DNA of 32,931 nucleotides from Anaerolineae bacterium (GTDB taxonomy: Bacteria; Chloroflexota; Anaerolineae; B4-G1; SLSP01): positions 1 through 32,931 of the forward strand of contig PWVB01000476.1 in the NCBI GenBank assembly GCA_003562365.1, written 5' to 3'. The notes beneath the pieces were generated by a model. The model had not been told where the DNA came from. It did not search any database and saw nothing but the letters and a program-made list of their open reading frames with translations. The stretch's first letter is position 1; the number at the start of each line of letters is the position of its first letter. A program made the position numbers and the translations under genes. Of this stretch, positions 1 through 8,877 are shown one piece after another.

Positions 1-1553
1 CGGGTGACCACCCGATTCAGGAAGTAGCGATCATGGGAGATGACGAGCAAGGTCCCCTCGAACTCGTCCAGGGCCTGTTCGAGTACCTCACACGACGGGA
101 GATCGAGGTTGTTGGTGGGCTCGTCGAGCAGCAGGAAGTTGGCCCCCGCGAGCATCAGTTTAGCCAGTTGCAGGCGACTGCGCTCGCCTCCGGATAGCGT
201 AGCGACCGTATCGCGGGCGCGGCGATAGGGGAAGAGAAAGCGTCGCAGGAAGTTCACGGCAGCGTGTTCTGACATCGACCTGGCTTCCCAGAGCTCCTCA
301 ATCAGCGTCCGGCCGGGATCCAGCGTCTCGTGCTCCTGGGCGTAGTAACCGATCTGCACGCTAGGGCCGATTTTGATATTTCCGGAGGTTGGAGGCTCTT
401 GCCCGAGAATGCAGCGCAGAAGCACGCTCTTGCCTGTGCCGTTGGCTCCGACCAGGCCGACGCGCTCGCCGTGCCAGACCAGCAAATCGAGCCCCCGGAG
501 CACCGGTCCTTCAGCGAATGCCTTGTCCAAGCTCTCTATGTCGAGGACTTTCTGCGAGCCGCGCCAACCGTTGAGCTCGAGGCCCATCCTTTCGCGTTCC
601 AACACCGGTTTCTCGATCCGGTCCATCTTCTCCAGCATCTTCTGGCGCGAACGGGCCTGCCGGATATGACGCTCGTTGACGACAATGCTGGCCCAGAGCT
701 CGAAACGGGCGATTGCAGCCTCGATCCGCGCGATCTCCTTCTGTTGGGCAGCGTAGCGTTGCTGCTGCCGCAGCAGCCGTAGTTGCTTCTCCGTGGCGTA
801 CGCGGCGTAATTTCCGATGTAGACGCCAAGTTGGTGGTCCTCAACCTCGACGATGAGGTTGACCGTCTCATCCAGAAGGTAGCGATCGTGGGAGACGATG
901 ACGATGGCGCCGGGGAAATCCAGGATGAAGCGCTCCAGGCGTGCTTTGCCCTCAAGATCCAGGTGATTGTCCGGTTCGTCCAGTAAAAGAAGATCGCACT
1001 CGAGCGCCAACAAGCGGGCCAGTCCCAGCATCTTCTTCTGCCCGCCAGAGAGGGTGTCGGTCGGCTGATCGAAAATCCTATCCTCAAAACCTGCCGTCTG
1101 GAGCGCCTGGCGACAGCGGCTCTCGTAACGGTAGCCCTCAAGTTCCTCGAACCGCTCCTGGGCGCGGGTGTGAGCCGCCAGGACTCGCTCAAAGTCGGCA
1201 GGGACCTGATAGATAGTGGGATTGCCCATCTGTACCTCCAGGTCCCGCATACGCTGTTCGAGGCTACCCAGTTCTGTGTTGGCGTCGACCACCACCTCCC
1301 AGACGGTTGTGCTCGCGTCGAAGTCGGGGTCCTGTGGCAGGTATCCAATCTTGGTCCGGTGTCGGATGAGCGTGCCGCGGCCGGGCAGCAACTCACCGCA
1401 GATTAGCCGCAGCAGGGTGGACTTGCCCGCACCATTGGCGCCCACCAGGCCGATCTTCTGACCGTGCTGGATCTCCCAACAGATATCCTGCAGGATCAAC
1501 TCCGCTCCGTGATGGTATCCAACACGGTCCATATGCACCAGTATCGCGCTCAT
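1..1553 (-). CDS. ABC-F family ATPase, 3' end cut by window
   Basis: The reading frame opens with ATG at 1553 and runs off the window at base 1, giving about 517 residues without the C-terminus. It has two ABC cassettes in one chain and no membrane segments, which defines ABC-F proteins. Cassette 1 has Walker A GANGAGKST, signature LSGGQ, Walker B LLLLDEPDNHLD and the switch SHDRY. Cassette 2 has GANGTGKS, LSGGE, DEPTNNLD and SHDRY. Between them lies a charged linker rich in Arg and Gln. ABC-F proteins of the EttA/Uup/antibiotic-resistance type bind the ribosomal E site and relieve stalled translation or displace drugs; which subtype this is cannot be decided here. The start is supported by a GAGGAG ribosome-binding site 8 bases upstream. 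The gene follows the CIS kinase gene in the same direction but has a promoter of its own, so it is probably not part of the CIS system. Confidence 0.93.
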   Translation of the reverse strand, partial: MSAILVHMDRVGYHHGAELILQDICWEIQHGQKIGLVGANGAGKSTLLRLICGELLPGRGTLIRHRTKIGYLPQDPDFDASTTVWEVVVDANTELGSLEQRMRDLEVQMGNPTIYQVPADFERVLAAHTRAQERFEELEGYRYESRCRQALQTAGFEDRIFDQPTDTLSGGQKKMLGLARLLALECDLLLLDEPDNHLDLEGKARLERFILDFPGAIVIVSHDRYLLDETVNLIVEVEDHQLGVYIGNYAAYATEKQLRLLRQQQRYAAQQKEIARIEAAIARFELWASIVVNERHIRQARSRQKMLEKMDRIEKPVLERERMGLELNGWRGSQKVLDIESLDKAFAEGPVLRGLDLLVWHGERVGLVGANGTGKSVLLRCILGQEPPTSGNIKIGPSVQIGYYAQEHETLDPGRTLIEELWEARSMSEHAAVNFLRRFLFPYRRARDTVATLSGGERSRLQLAKLMLAGANFLLLDEPTNNLDLPSCEVLEQALDEFEGTLLVISHDRYFLNRVVT

Positions 1554-1620
1554 CGTTCAGCTCCTCGGCACCGTGGAGCCATAGAAACGCCAAGCTGTGG
1601 CTCACATACGACTAGCGCGC

Positions 1621-1629
1621 ATTATATCA
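1621..1629 (-). promoter_or_regulatory. Extended -10 promoter for the ABC-F gene
   Basis: On the minus strand the sequence reads TGATATAAT, a TGn extension plus a perfect TATAAT hexamer. No convincing -35 element stands 17 bases upstream, which is usual for extended -10 promoters. It lies just after the kinase stop codon (1637-1639). It would start transcription near 1614, leaving a leader of about 60 bases. That leader contains an imperfect stem (GTGAGCCA with TGGCTCCAC). Assigned by pattern only. Confidence 0.5.
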
Positions 1630-1636
1630 GATCCCG

Positions 1637-4600
1637 TTAAGGCTGGAAGATAGGTGGATTGATCAGAATAAAGCGAGGCATAGTGCTGTCGACGGCGTTC
1701 ACGAAGACCCGCCGTCCGACATCGGTCATCATCGAGGGCGGGTTGCTGAAACCCCAGAGCAAGTACTTTGCATCCTTGCTGATCAGCTGATAGTGCACCG
1801 TTGCGTCGCGCTGCCGGCCAATGGCCCGAATACCGCTGATAGACGAGGGGTAGTGAATTGCCACAAAGGGGCTGTTGGCGCTGTAGAGCGCGACGATACG
1901 ATTGGCAGGCAAAGCTATCTCGTTAGGCTCCTTCCAGATCCTGTGGTCAGGGCTCACGGCGTAGACCTCGCGGCCGGAGCTGCTCCATCCCTTTCCGTAG
2001 CCGATGGGGAAGCCCAGCCGGCCAAAGAAGGCGTATCCGCCCTGTCCCAATCCGAGGACCGGCTTGTCAGACGTCTCAATGCGGTTAGCTTGGTTGCCGG
2101 CTGCATCGCCCCAGGTGCTGCCGCCGCCGGTGTCAGGGCCGATGAGGATCAGGCTGTAGTCTGAGAAGTCCGTCGTCATTATCGCTCCCATCGCGATCAG
2201 ATCCACGGTATAGCCATTGTCCTCCAGCAGTGCTTTGTAGCTGTTGGCGGCTGCCATATCGCCACGATGGACATAGGCGATCTCGGTCATACACTCCAGG
2301 GCAAATTCGGCCTGGTTTGAGGTGATGTTGTTGGGGCTCAGGATCTGGAGGCGCTGCCAGTGGTTCCCCTCAGCGCTCAGGCTCCAGCTCGTGTCGACGG
2401 TCTTGGTCCCGGCACTGTCGAAGTCCAGAGTCTGCTCCGGAGCGGTAGCGCCGTCACTGCGCAGCCAACGGTAGGTGACGGTGCCTGCGCCGTTGGCGGT
2501 GATCTGACCACTGAAGTCGAAGACCGCTGGGCAGCTCCCGCCGTAGGAGACTGGGTTGGCGGTTGCCTGAACCGCGGTTACCTCGAAGATGGGCATCGGG
2601 GTGGGGGGGAAGGGCGCGTCACCCAGGCCGGTTACGTCGACGTTGCAGTCGGTCAGAAAGCTACGCGCCACCCAGCCCTCCTGTCCGCCATCCACGACCC
2701 GCACGCGGACCCATTGACCATCAGGATAGCCAATATTGCTGTAGGCCAGCGGGGTGAGTTGGGCCCCGGCGGGCAAGCTAGCTAAGGGAGGCTCGTACGC
2801 GGTGCCCGGACCCTCCCGCAGCTTCAGCCCGGCGACGGCGACCAGACAGCGCTGGACCTGAACGTAGATCTGCACCTGGGCCTGTGTCTCGCCGCCGGGG
2901 CCCCGGGCAACGAGGGTGTAGATAGTATCACTGCCGGGCGCTGGGACATCACGACTCCCGGACAGTCCAACCGGTCCGAGACCGGGTTCGATCGTCACTG
3001 TGTCGGCCTGTTCTGTTGCCCAGGCAATCTGGACGGTAGTATCCTGTTCTGCGACCACGGTGGTGGGGTTGCCTGAGAAGGTTGTGATCTGCGGCGCATC
3101 CGCAGCCGGCTGCGTCACCACAACGCGCTCCGATTGCTCAACCGAGCGCCCCTGGTTGGTGACAATCAGAGTGTATGTTTCGGTCTGCTGAGGTGTGTCG
3201 CGACGCTCGCCGCTGTTGTCGACGGTGCCGAAGGGCTGCACACGCACACTGTCGGCGTTACTTACGCTCCAGCGAATGATCACCTCCTGACCCTGGGTGA
3301 TCTCGGTGGGAAAGACAGACCATTCATTGATCACAGGATCTGTCACCACCACATTCACCGGAATGGTGAGGGCCTCGCGGGTAGTGCGGAACAGGTTGGC
3401 GGCGACCAGGTTGACACTGGCGGTCTCCCCAAAGCCTGTCTCGAAAGTGTACTCTCCCACCTCGGGCGCTACCTCGACGCCAAAGGGCCGTAGCTCGATC
3501 CGCCGGGTGTTGCTCACCCGCCAGCGGATGGTTACCGGCTGTCCAGCCTCGGGGTTTGGGGGGATGACCTCGGCTAACTCGATTACCGGCGAGCGCGTCA
3601 GGAGCAGCGCCAGGGCCACACAGGTAATCAAGAAGAGCCCCATCACCAGTGGCGGCACCCAGGAGGGGATGAGGCCCTTGCTGACCAGCTCGCCCGCGTG
3701 TTGTTTCGATGCCCCCTGAGAGGCTGCAACCTGGATGGTAAACGGATGCAGCTTCTGTCCTCCAATCAGGGGGCGTTTGAGCGGGGCGGCGCGGATGTCG
3801 GCTGAGGCCGTCTCCCCCTGGCCGACTTGGATCTGTTCTCTGTTCGGCTCGAAGTTCAGCGCGTTGGCGCGATCAGCGCCGACGAGGGTGAAGGTCTCAG
3901 GATAGTTCCCCTGATTCTGGATTGTCACGCGAGTCGCTTTGCCGGCACGAACCTGCTGAGGATGAAGCGAACTCTGGAATTGGCTGAAGGGCGCCAGGGT
4001 TAGAGAGGCGGTTGCCTCAACGGACTGGGCCGGGTTATCGCGGCTTAGGACCCTGATCGCGATGGTGTAGCGGCCGGCCTTGCTTTCCGAGCTACGAGGT
4101 GGCTGTAGGGTCAGCACAACCTCCTGTTGCTGTCCGGGCATCAGCTGAACGACAGGGGGCAGCGTTACCCACTCTGCGGGAACGCCTCCGACCTCGACCC
4201 GAAAGTGATCGACGATGGAGCCCTGGTTGAGCAGCACGAGCGTGGTCACCCGGCGCTCGCCGGGCGTGGTGGAAAGGTGGGGCTCCTTCAGCACGAGGCC
4301 GATGCGGCCCTCACCAGTACTGGAACGGATCAGGCTGCGACCGGCCGGCCTCTCCGCGGCAACGCCAACCGCGGTGACGCCCCCCAGCTTTGAAGTGGGT
4401 GCCTCTCTAGGTTTGACTACGAGGCGCAACCATACGTCGCCGATGCGTAAGGACCTATCTGGTGTCCATGTCTCCGGCACGCCCGGCAGAAGGCGCGCGT
4501 TGCCTAGGTAGGTGCCATTGGTGCTGTTAAGGTCAGAAACCCGAAAGACGTCGTCGGCTATCTCGATTCGGGCGTGGCGACGGGACACATTGGCGGTGTC

Positions 4601-5701
4601 GAGCACCAGGTCGTTTTCCTCAGTCCGGCCGACGGTGATGGTACGACTTGAGACCGGGATCTCCAACTCCGATCCATCCGGTAGGCGTGCCTGAATGATG
4701 GCACCGCCGCCGGTCGGTGTATCAAATTCCCTTAGGAGCGAGGCGCCCCTGGGTTCGAGCAGGCTTTTTTGATACTGGGTCATCAGACTAACGCTGTCCT
4801 CCACCGCCGTCGGCGTGGCGCCAACGGCGGTGACCTCCTGGGCAATGGCAGAGAGCTTGGTAGCGAGCTCCCCAGCATTGTCCCAACGAGTTGCAGGGTC
4901 TTTGGCCATTGCCTTAAGTATGATGCGTTCCAGCGATTTCGGCAGATCCGGACGGAGCTCCGTGGGGGGCCTGGGCATCTCCTTGGTGTGATAGCGGATC
5001 GCCTCACTGATGGTGCGGATGGGAAAGGGTGGGTGACCGACGACCAGCTCGTAGAGCATCACGCCGAGGGCGTAGACGTCGCTGCGTGCATCGGTCTCCT
5101 CCCCCAGCGCCTGCTCCGGCGACATGTAGGTCGGGGTGCCCATCGAGGTGCCGGCGCGGGTGATGCGCTGACCTTCCATCAGACGTGCAAGACCCAGATC
5201 CGTCAGCACAGCGCGGTAGGGTAGGCCGTCCGAGGGCTCGGGCTCGATCATTACATTGCTGGGCTTCAGATCACGGTGGAGGACACCCTGCCGATGCGTG
5301 TAGTGCATCGCTGTAGCGATCTGGCGGATGATCTGAACGGCCTCATCGAGGGGAATCCATTGACCCTGGGCCTTGAGCTCTTCCAGCATCTGGCGCAGGT
5401 TGGCGCCCTGGATGAACTTCATCACGATGTAGAGCAGATCCTGACCTTGAGACGTTCGCTCCGATCCAAAGTCGAAGACCTGGACGACGCCCGGGTGGTC
5501 GAGGCGCGCTGCTGTGCGGGCCTCCTGAAGGAAGCGCTCACGAAAATCGGCCTGTTTCGCCAGATGCGGGTGCATTATCTTGATGGCGACGTCGCGCTGT
5601 AGGGTCACATCGCTGGCCTTGAAAACCGCGCCCATTCCCCCTTCACCCAGGAGCTGGATCAAGGTGTACCGTCCAAGCACTTGGCCTACTAGTCTCTCCA
5701 T
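1637..5701 (-). CDS. Transmembrane Ser/Thr kinase with FHA, Ig-like, SH3b and GATase-like domains
   Basis: 1354 residues. Start chosen at 5701 because AAGGAGAGG stands just upstream and the kinase begins right after; an in-frame ATG at 5776 lacks such a site. Domains in order: PknB-type kinase (about 11-285; GEGGMG loop, Lys41, HRDLKPSN at 142-149, DLG at 168, SPEQ at 194); FHA (about 355-425; Gly358-Arg359, SRRH at 373, NGT at 395); two predicted Ig-like beta domains (about 480-670); one membrane helix (about 683-702); three Ig-like repeats (705-947), each opening with a W-x-V/T-like strand; a bacterial SH3 domain (950-1018, LREGPGTAY); and a C-terminal region (about 1140-1354) that looks like a Rossmann/glutamine-amidotransferase-like fold, with LILIGPDTGGG and VLGLGQGGYAFFG. 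Inferred topology: kinase and FHA inside, SH3b and C-terminal domain outside. It is the last gene of the CIS block and follows an FHA-baseplate fusion, so it is a strong candidate regulator of the particle. Confidence 0.93.
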   Translation of the reverse strand: MERLVGQVLGRYTLIQLLGEGGMGAVFKASDVTLQRDVAIKIMHPHLAKQADFRERFLQEARTAARLDHPGVVQVFDFGSERTSQGQDLLYIVMKFIQGANLRQMLEELKAQGQWIPLDEAVQIIRQIATAMHYTHRQGVLHRDLKPSNVMIEPEPSDGLPYRAVLTDLGLARLMEGQRITRAGTSMGTPTYMSPEQALGEETDARSDVYALGVMLYELVVGHPPFPIRTISEAIRYHTKEMPRPPTELRPDLPKSLERIILKAMAKDPATRWDNAGELATKLSAIAQEVTAVGATPTAVEDSVSLMTQYQKSLLEPRGASLLREFDTPTGGGAIIQARLPDGSELEIPVSSRTITVGRTEENDLVLDTANVSRRHARIEIADDVFRVSDLNSTNGTYLGNARLLPGVPETWTPDRSLRIGDVWLRLVVKPREAPTSKLGGVTAVGVAAERPAGRSLIRSSTGEGRIGLVLKEPHLSTTPGERRVTTLVLLNQGSIVDHFRVEVGGVPAEWVTLPPVVQLMPGQQQEVVLTLQPPRSSESKAGRYTIAIRVLSRDNPAQSVEATASLTLAPFSQFQSSLHPQQVRAGKATRVTIQNQGNYPETFTLVGADRANALNFEPNREQIQVGQGETASADIRAAPLKRPLIGGQKLHPFTIQVAASQGASKQHAGELVSKGLIPSWVPPLVMGLFLITCVALALLLTRSPVIELAEVIPPNPEAGQPVTIRWRVSNTRRIELRPFGVEVAPEVGEYTFETGFGETASVNLVAANLFRTTREALTIPVNVVVTDPVINEWSVFPTEITQGQEVIIRWSVSNADSVRVQPFGTVDNSGERRDTPQQTETYTLIVTNQGRSVEQSERVVVTQPAADAPQITTFSGNPTTVVAEQDTTVQIAWATEQADTVTIEPGLGPVGLSGSRDVPAPGSDTIYTLVARGPGGETQAQVQIYVQVQRCLVAVAGLKLREGPGTAYEPPLASLPAGAQLTPLAYSNIGYPDGQWVRVRVVDGGQEGWVARSFLTDCNVDVTGLGDAPFPPTPMPIFEVTAVQATANPVSYGGSCPAVFDFSGQITANGAGTVTYRWLRSDGATAPEQTLDFDSAGTKTVDTSWSLSAEGNHWQRLQILSPNNITSNQAEFALECMTEIAYVHRGDMAAANSYKALLEDNGYTVDLIAMGAIMTTDFSDYSLILIGPDTGGGSTWGDAAGNQANRIETSDKPVLGLGQGGYAFFGRLGFPIGYGKGWSSSGREVYAVSPDHRIWKEPNEIALPANRIVALYSANSPFVAIHYPSSISGIRAIGRQRDATVHYQLISKDAKYLLWGFSNPPSMMTDVGRRVFVNAVDSTMPRFILINPPIFQP

Positions 5702-5809
5702 CGAACCCTCTCCTTCACAGCAGCTTCCCACAACGCCTATGGACCTGTGTGTGCACCCTAGAATCGGTGCGGACACCCAGCGGATGGTTGGCGGCGAATA
5801 AACAACATT

Positions 5810-5815
5810 ATTATA
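5810..5815 (-). promoter_or_regulatory. Possible -10 element before the kinase gene
   Basis: A TATAAT hexamer on the minus strand lies in a short A+T-rich island (about 5797-5827) that contrasts sharply with the surrounding G+C-rich sequence. It falls between the stop of the FHA-gpI gene (5832) and the kinase start (5701). No good -35 is seen. The island also reads TATAAT on the plus strand at 5817-5822. It may give the kinase some expression independent of the long CIS transcript, with a leader of about 100 bases. Confidence 0.4.
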
Positions 5816-5831
5816 GTATAATTACGTGAAA

Positions 5832-6830
5832 TTACGAGCGCTTAACCTCGAGAGAGTAGAGCGTATGTGCCGGCTTGTGGGTGTCGATGAGACGCTCGAT
5901 CAGCTCACGTTGGGCTTGGTCGATGGGACGAGACAGGATCACCTTAAAGGTAAAGGGGGCCAGCGATGAATCGGTGTCGACGATGTCGGGCAGCTGACCT
6001 GTGTAGATCTCCAGGACGCGACTGAGCGCCCAGCGGGTACCGCGCCGAGCGTAGATCTTGTGGGCGTCTTGGAGTAGCTCACGTTGCTGTGATATTGTCC
6101 AGGAAGGATCAAAGATGAGGTCGAACCAACCCGCAAGCCAGGGGAGAAAACCCTCGGGCGCAGTGCTGGGGCTGAGATAGAGATCAAAGTTGTCGACGTT
6201 CCACTCAATGGGGACCAAGATGGCCTCGAAGAGGCCCAGAAAGCGGCTCATAAACTCGGTATGGTAGATGCCCGGAAGGTGCTGCAGCAGGTGGCGGCTT
6301 CGACGTTCGAGACCTAAGGGAGGCAGATCACCGTCACTCGCCCGGGGGAGTGAGTCGGGCGGCTCTCCAGTAGGCGGAGGCGCATCATCAACTGCGGGGA
6401 CGCCCCCGACTGCGGGGCCTTCGCTGGGAGCGGGCTCCTCCGGGGCCACAGAGGCTCGGGATGCGGGCGGAGGCTCAGGGCCGACGCTTTCATCATCTGT
6501 ATGGGGCGTGGGCTTGTCCACCGGAATAGCCTGTAGCGTCAAGCGGTAGGATCCAATGTCAATCTGGGCGCCGGATTCGAGCGGAGTCCGCACGTTGGGG
6601 GGCAGTCTCTCACCGTTGACATAGGTGCCGTTGGAGCTGTCCAAGTCGATGAGGGCGCAAGCCTCGGAGGAACAGATGATCAGGGCGTGACGTCGAGAGA
6701 TGCGCTGATCGTCGAGCACCAGGTCATTGCCGACCTGTCGACCCAGGGCGGTGCTCTCCTCCAAGGTGAACTGCCGACGATCGCCGGAGGGATCTTCGAT
6801 CTCAAGCTGGAAGATCAGTATCTGTGCCAC
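5832..6830 (-). CDS. FHA domain fused to phage tail protein I (gpI/Afp12-like baseplate)
   Basis: 332 residues; GTG start at 6830, 23 bases after the gpJ stop, with only a weak ribosome site. Residues 25-95 form an FHA domain with the phosphothreonine-reading residues in place: Arg31 (LGRQVGND), Ser45 and His48 (RISRRHA), and Asn67 (SSNGTYVNG). Residues 103-172 are a Pro/Ala/Glu-rich flexible linker. Residues 178-330 match the tail protein I family of P2-like phages and CIS baseplates (RHLLQHLPGIYH, FLPWLAGWFDL, RRGTRWALSRVLEIYTG). In a contractile particle this protein joins gpJ to form the baseplate wedges. The FHA fusion would let the baseplate bind a protein phosphorylated on threonine; the kinase encoded immediately downstream is the obvious writer or partner. 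The domain calls are from motifs; the link to the kinase is inferred. Confidence 0.88.
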   Translation of the reverse strand: MAQILIFQLEIEDPSGDRRQFTLEESTALGRQVGNDLVLDDQRISRRHALIICSSEACALIDLDSSNGTYVNGERLPPNVRTPLESGAQIDIGSYRLTLQAIPVDKPTPHTDDESVGPEPPPASRASVAPEEPAPSEGPAVGGVPAVDDAPPPTGEPPDSLPRASDGDLPPLGLERRSRHLLQHLPGIYHTEFMSRFLGLFEAILVPIEWNVDNFDLYLSPSTAPEGFLPWLAGWFDLIFDPSWTISQQRELLQDAHKIYARRGTRWALSRVLEIYTGQLPDIVDTDSSLAPFTFKVILSRPIDQAQRELIERLIDTHKPAHTLYSLEVKRS

Positions 6831-6853
6831 GGTATTATTTGCCCCGCTTTCTG

Positions 6854-8857
6854 TCAGACAAAGGCGATCTCGTGGATCCCGGAAGCGATGACTCCGTGGG
6901 CGATGACTTCAATGGACTCAACCTCACCTCCCTGATCCGCACCGCCAGGCTGTGCGGTGTACATCCGAACGCCCCGAATGAACTGAACGTTAGGCATGCC
7001 CTGGAGGCATTGATAGACGTCGGAGACGAAGAGGTCTCTTCCGAAAGGCCAGCCCTTGCCATCAGGACCGCCGGTGAGGGGATTCAAGAACCGGTAGAGA
7101 CGTCGCAGCGCCTCAGCTTCGACCTCGGCCTGCGGTGCCCCAGGCGTCGCACGTAACTGTACCCTACACGACACCCAGTAGTAAGCCGGCGGACGGATGT
7201 CCAGCCGGGCGGTGAGCAGGCGCCGTTTGTCCAGGTAAGTGGCGAGGGCCGTTACATCATCGGGCTCCAGCTGCAACTGCTCAGGCTCGAGAAAGGCCTC
7301 CGGCTGCGCCAGCCGAGGGATTACCAGAACGTAGACGTGGCCAGGCTTCACGCGACCGGCCTCGGAAGGTTTGGGCTGCAGGCACTTGACCCGACCAATC
7401 GCAGCCGGCAGAGCTTGTAAAGCCAGGAACTCGAAATCGGACTCGGTCACGGCTCTCTCGCGGGAGCGCAGCAGCGCTGGTGCCCGCATCATCGCCGATT
7501 CCAGGGACTCGGCGTCCAAGCCACCCCAGGTTGGCTGGCGGTTGCTGACCCGTGCTACGAAGGGGATTGCCGTCTTAAGCGTGTTCAACACGCCAGCTTG
7601 GATGTTGCCGTCCTCTCCGCCGCCGTAGCGATAGCGTCGAAACACGAGGTTAGCGGCGCGTGGAGGCACGGCACCATAGAGTTTGATGGTTCCATCGGGC
7701 TGTCGCACTGCGGGGCCGAGCCTGAGCTCGCCGGTGACGCTGTCAAGTGTATAGTGGGGCGCCTCGGCGTCGGAATCCGCAAAGTCGGGCACCTCGATCC
7801 ACTGCTGTGGGGTGCGATCCTCGACGTGCACGACCAGCGTCTCGCCCTCCTCCCGTTGGAGCAAGGGTCTGAACTGGAGCTGATAGCGCTGACCCGGGGT
7901 GCCGTCGCTTTGACCTAGAAACTCATCCCGCACAAGCTGGGCGTGTGTCGCCGAGACGGTACCTCCCCAAGTCGTCACCTTGGCTTTGCGGAGCATCGGG
8001 GTCTTCTCAAAAGGTCGCATCCCCTCCTGCCGCTCACGCGGCGAGATCTCCTTAATCCGCACCCTGACCCAGTAGAGGTTGCCCTTCTGGAAGTTGTAGC
8101 TGCCCATCCTGGGTAGGTGGATCTGGATACGCCCAGCGGTGTTCATGCTGCGGGTGGTATCCAGCTCCACCTCACAGCGCTGCCAGTGGGTGTCCGGATC
8201 AGCGGTGGAGGCCTCCCATATATAAGGCGGCAGTGTGGGGTCCACCCCGGCACCTCCTGCCGGATCGAAGTCCATCTCGAACCCCAAGATATGATGGCTA
8301 AGGTCATTCTCAAAGCCGAAGTAGAGGGCATCATTGATCTGCGGGGCCGTGGAGAAGATCTCGAATCCACCAAACCCAGCTTCCAGGCGCCGCAGATTCT
8401 GATCCTGGTAGGCGATCTCACCCGCGCCGCGCGGACGTGTACGGGAGAAGACGGCCCTGAGCTTGGGAGATAGCACTTTAAGGTCTTGATCCGTGGTGAA
8501 GACGATGGAGGCCTCGCGCTCCGTCTGGGTGCTGGCTACCTCGGTTCCTGCCGGTATCACCACCGCACGCGCCTGGGGCTGTGAGAGCCAGAAAGTGACG
8601 GGGCCAGAGGCCGGCACGGGTTCGCGGAGCTTTAGCCCAAGCATGTTCATAAACTGGATGTAGTGGAGATCGGGTACCTGGTTGAGGCGATACAGAAGGA
8701 TGTCGGTCATCCACGCGAACAACTCGATCAGGGTCACGCCGGGGTCACTGACGTTATGATCGGTCCACTCTTTGCAGTAGTGAGGAATGCGTTTCTTGGC
8801 CTCGTCAACGAGATCCTGGAACTGCCTGTCGTCTAGTTTGGGTCGCGGTAATGTCAT
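6854..8857 (-). CDS. Baseplate J-like wedge protein (gpJ/Afp11-like)
   Basis: 667 residues, with ATG at 8857 preceded by GGAGG. The N-terminus (DWTDHNVSDPG-type segment, here EWTDHNVSDPGVTLIELFAW) is diagnostic for the putative baseplate assembly protein family found in CIS and some phages. The middle is rich in beta strands, and the last third (residues about 440-650) holds the usual wedge region with WGGLDAESLESAMMRAP and a C-terminal ferredoxin-like part (ATPGAPQAEVEAEALRRLYRFLNPLTGG). In related particles this is the largest wedge subunit: it bridges the gp25 cap and the gpI/Afp12 protein and transmits the firing signal from baseplate to sheath. It lies between the gp25 gene (20 bases upstream) and the FHA-gpI gene, the normal Afp9-11-12 order. 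No extra domain or truncation is seen. Confidence 0.92.
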   Translation of the reverse strand: MTLPRPKLDDRQFQDLVDEAKKRIPHYCKEWTDHNVSDPGVTLIELFAWMTDILLYRLNQVPDLHYIQFMNMLGLKLREPVPASGPVTFWLSQPQARAVVIPAGTEVASTQTEREASIVFTTDQDLKVLSPKLRAVFSRTRPRGAGEIAYQDQNLRRLEAGFGGFEIFSTAPQINDALYFGFENDLSHHILGFEMDFDPAGGAGVDPTLPPYIWEASTADPDTHWQRCEVELDTTRSMNTAGRIQIHLPRMGSYNFQKGNLYWVRVRIKEISPRERQEGMRPFEKTPMLRKAKVTTWGGTVSATHAQLVRDEFLGQSDGTPGQRYQLQFRPLLQREEGETLVVHVEDRTPQQWIEVPDFADSDAEAPHYTLDSVTGELRLGPAVRQPDGTIKLYGAVPPRAANLVFRRYRYGGGEDGNIQAGVLNTLKTAIPFVARVSNRQPTWGGLDAESLESAMMRAPALLRSRERAVTESDFEFLALQALPAAIGRVKCLQPKPSEAGRVKPGHVYVLVIPRLAQPEAFLEPEQLQLEPDDVTALATYLDKRRLLTARLDIRPPAYYWVSCRVQLRATPGAPQAEVEAEALRRLYRFLNPLTGGPDGKGWPFGRDLFVSDVYQCLQGMPNVQFIRGVRMYTAQPGGADQGGEVESIEVIAHGVIASGIHEIAFV

Positions 8858-8877
8858 TGTTGCCTCCGTTGGCGACG

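Noticed and set aside
536-1396. 286-residue minus-strand frame in the ABC-F region
   Set aside because: Out of frame with the ABC-F reading frame, which has all ATPase motifs; the shadow has none.
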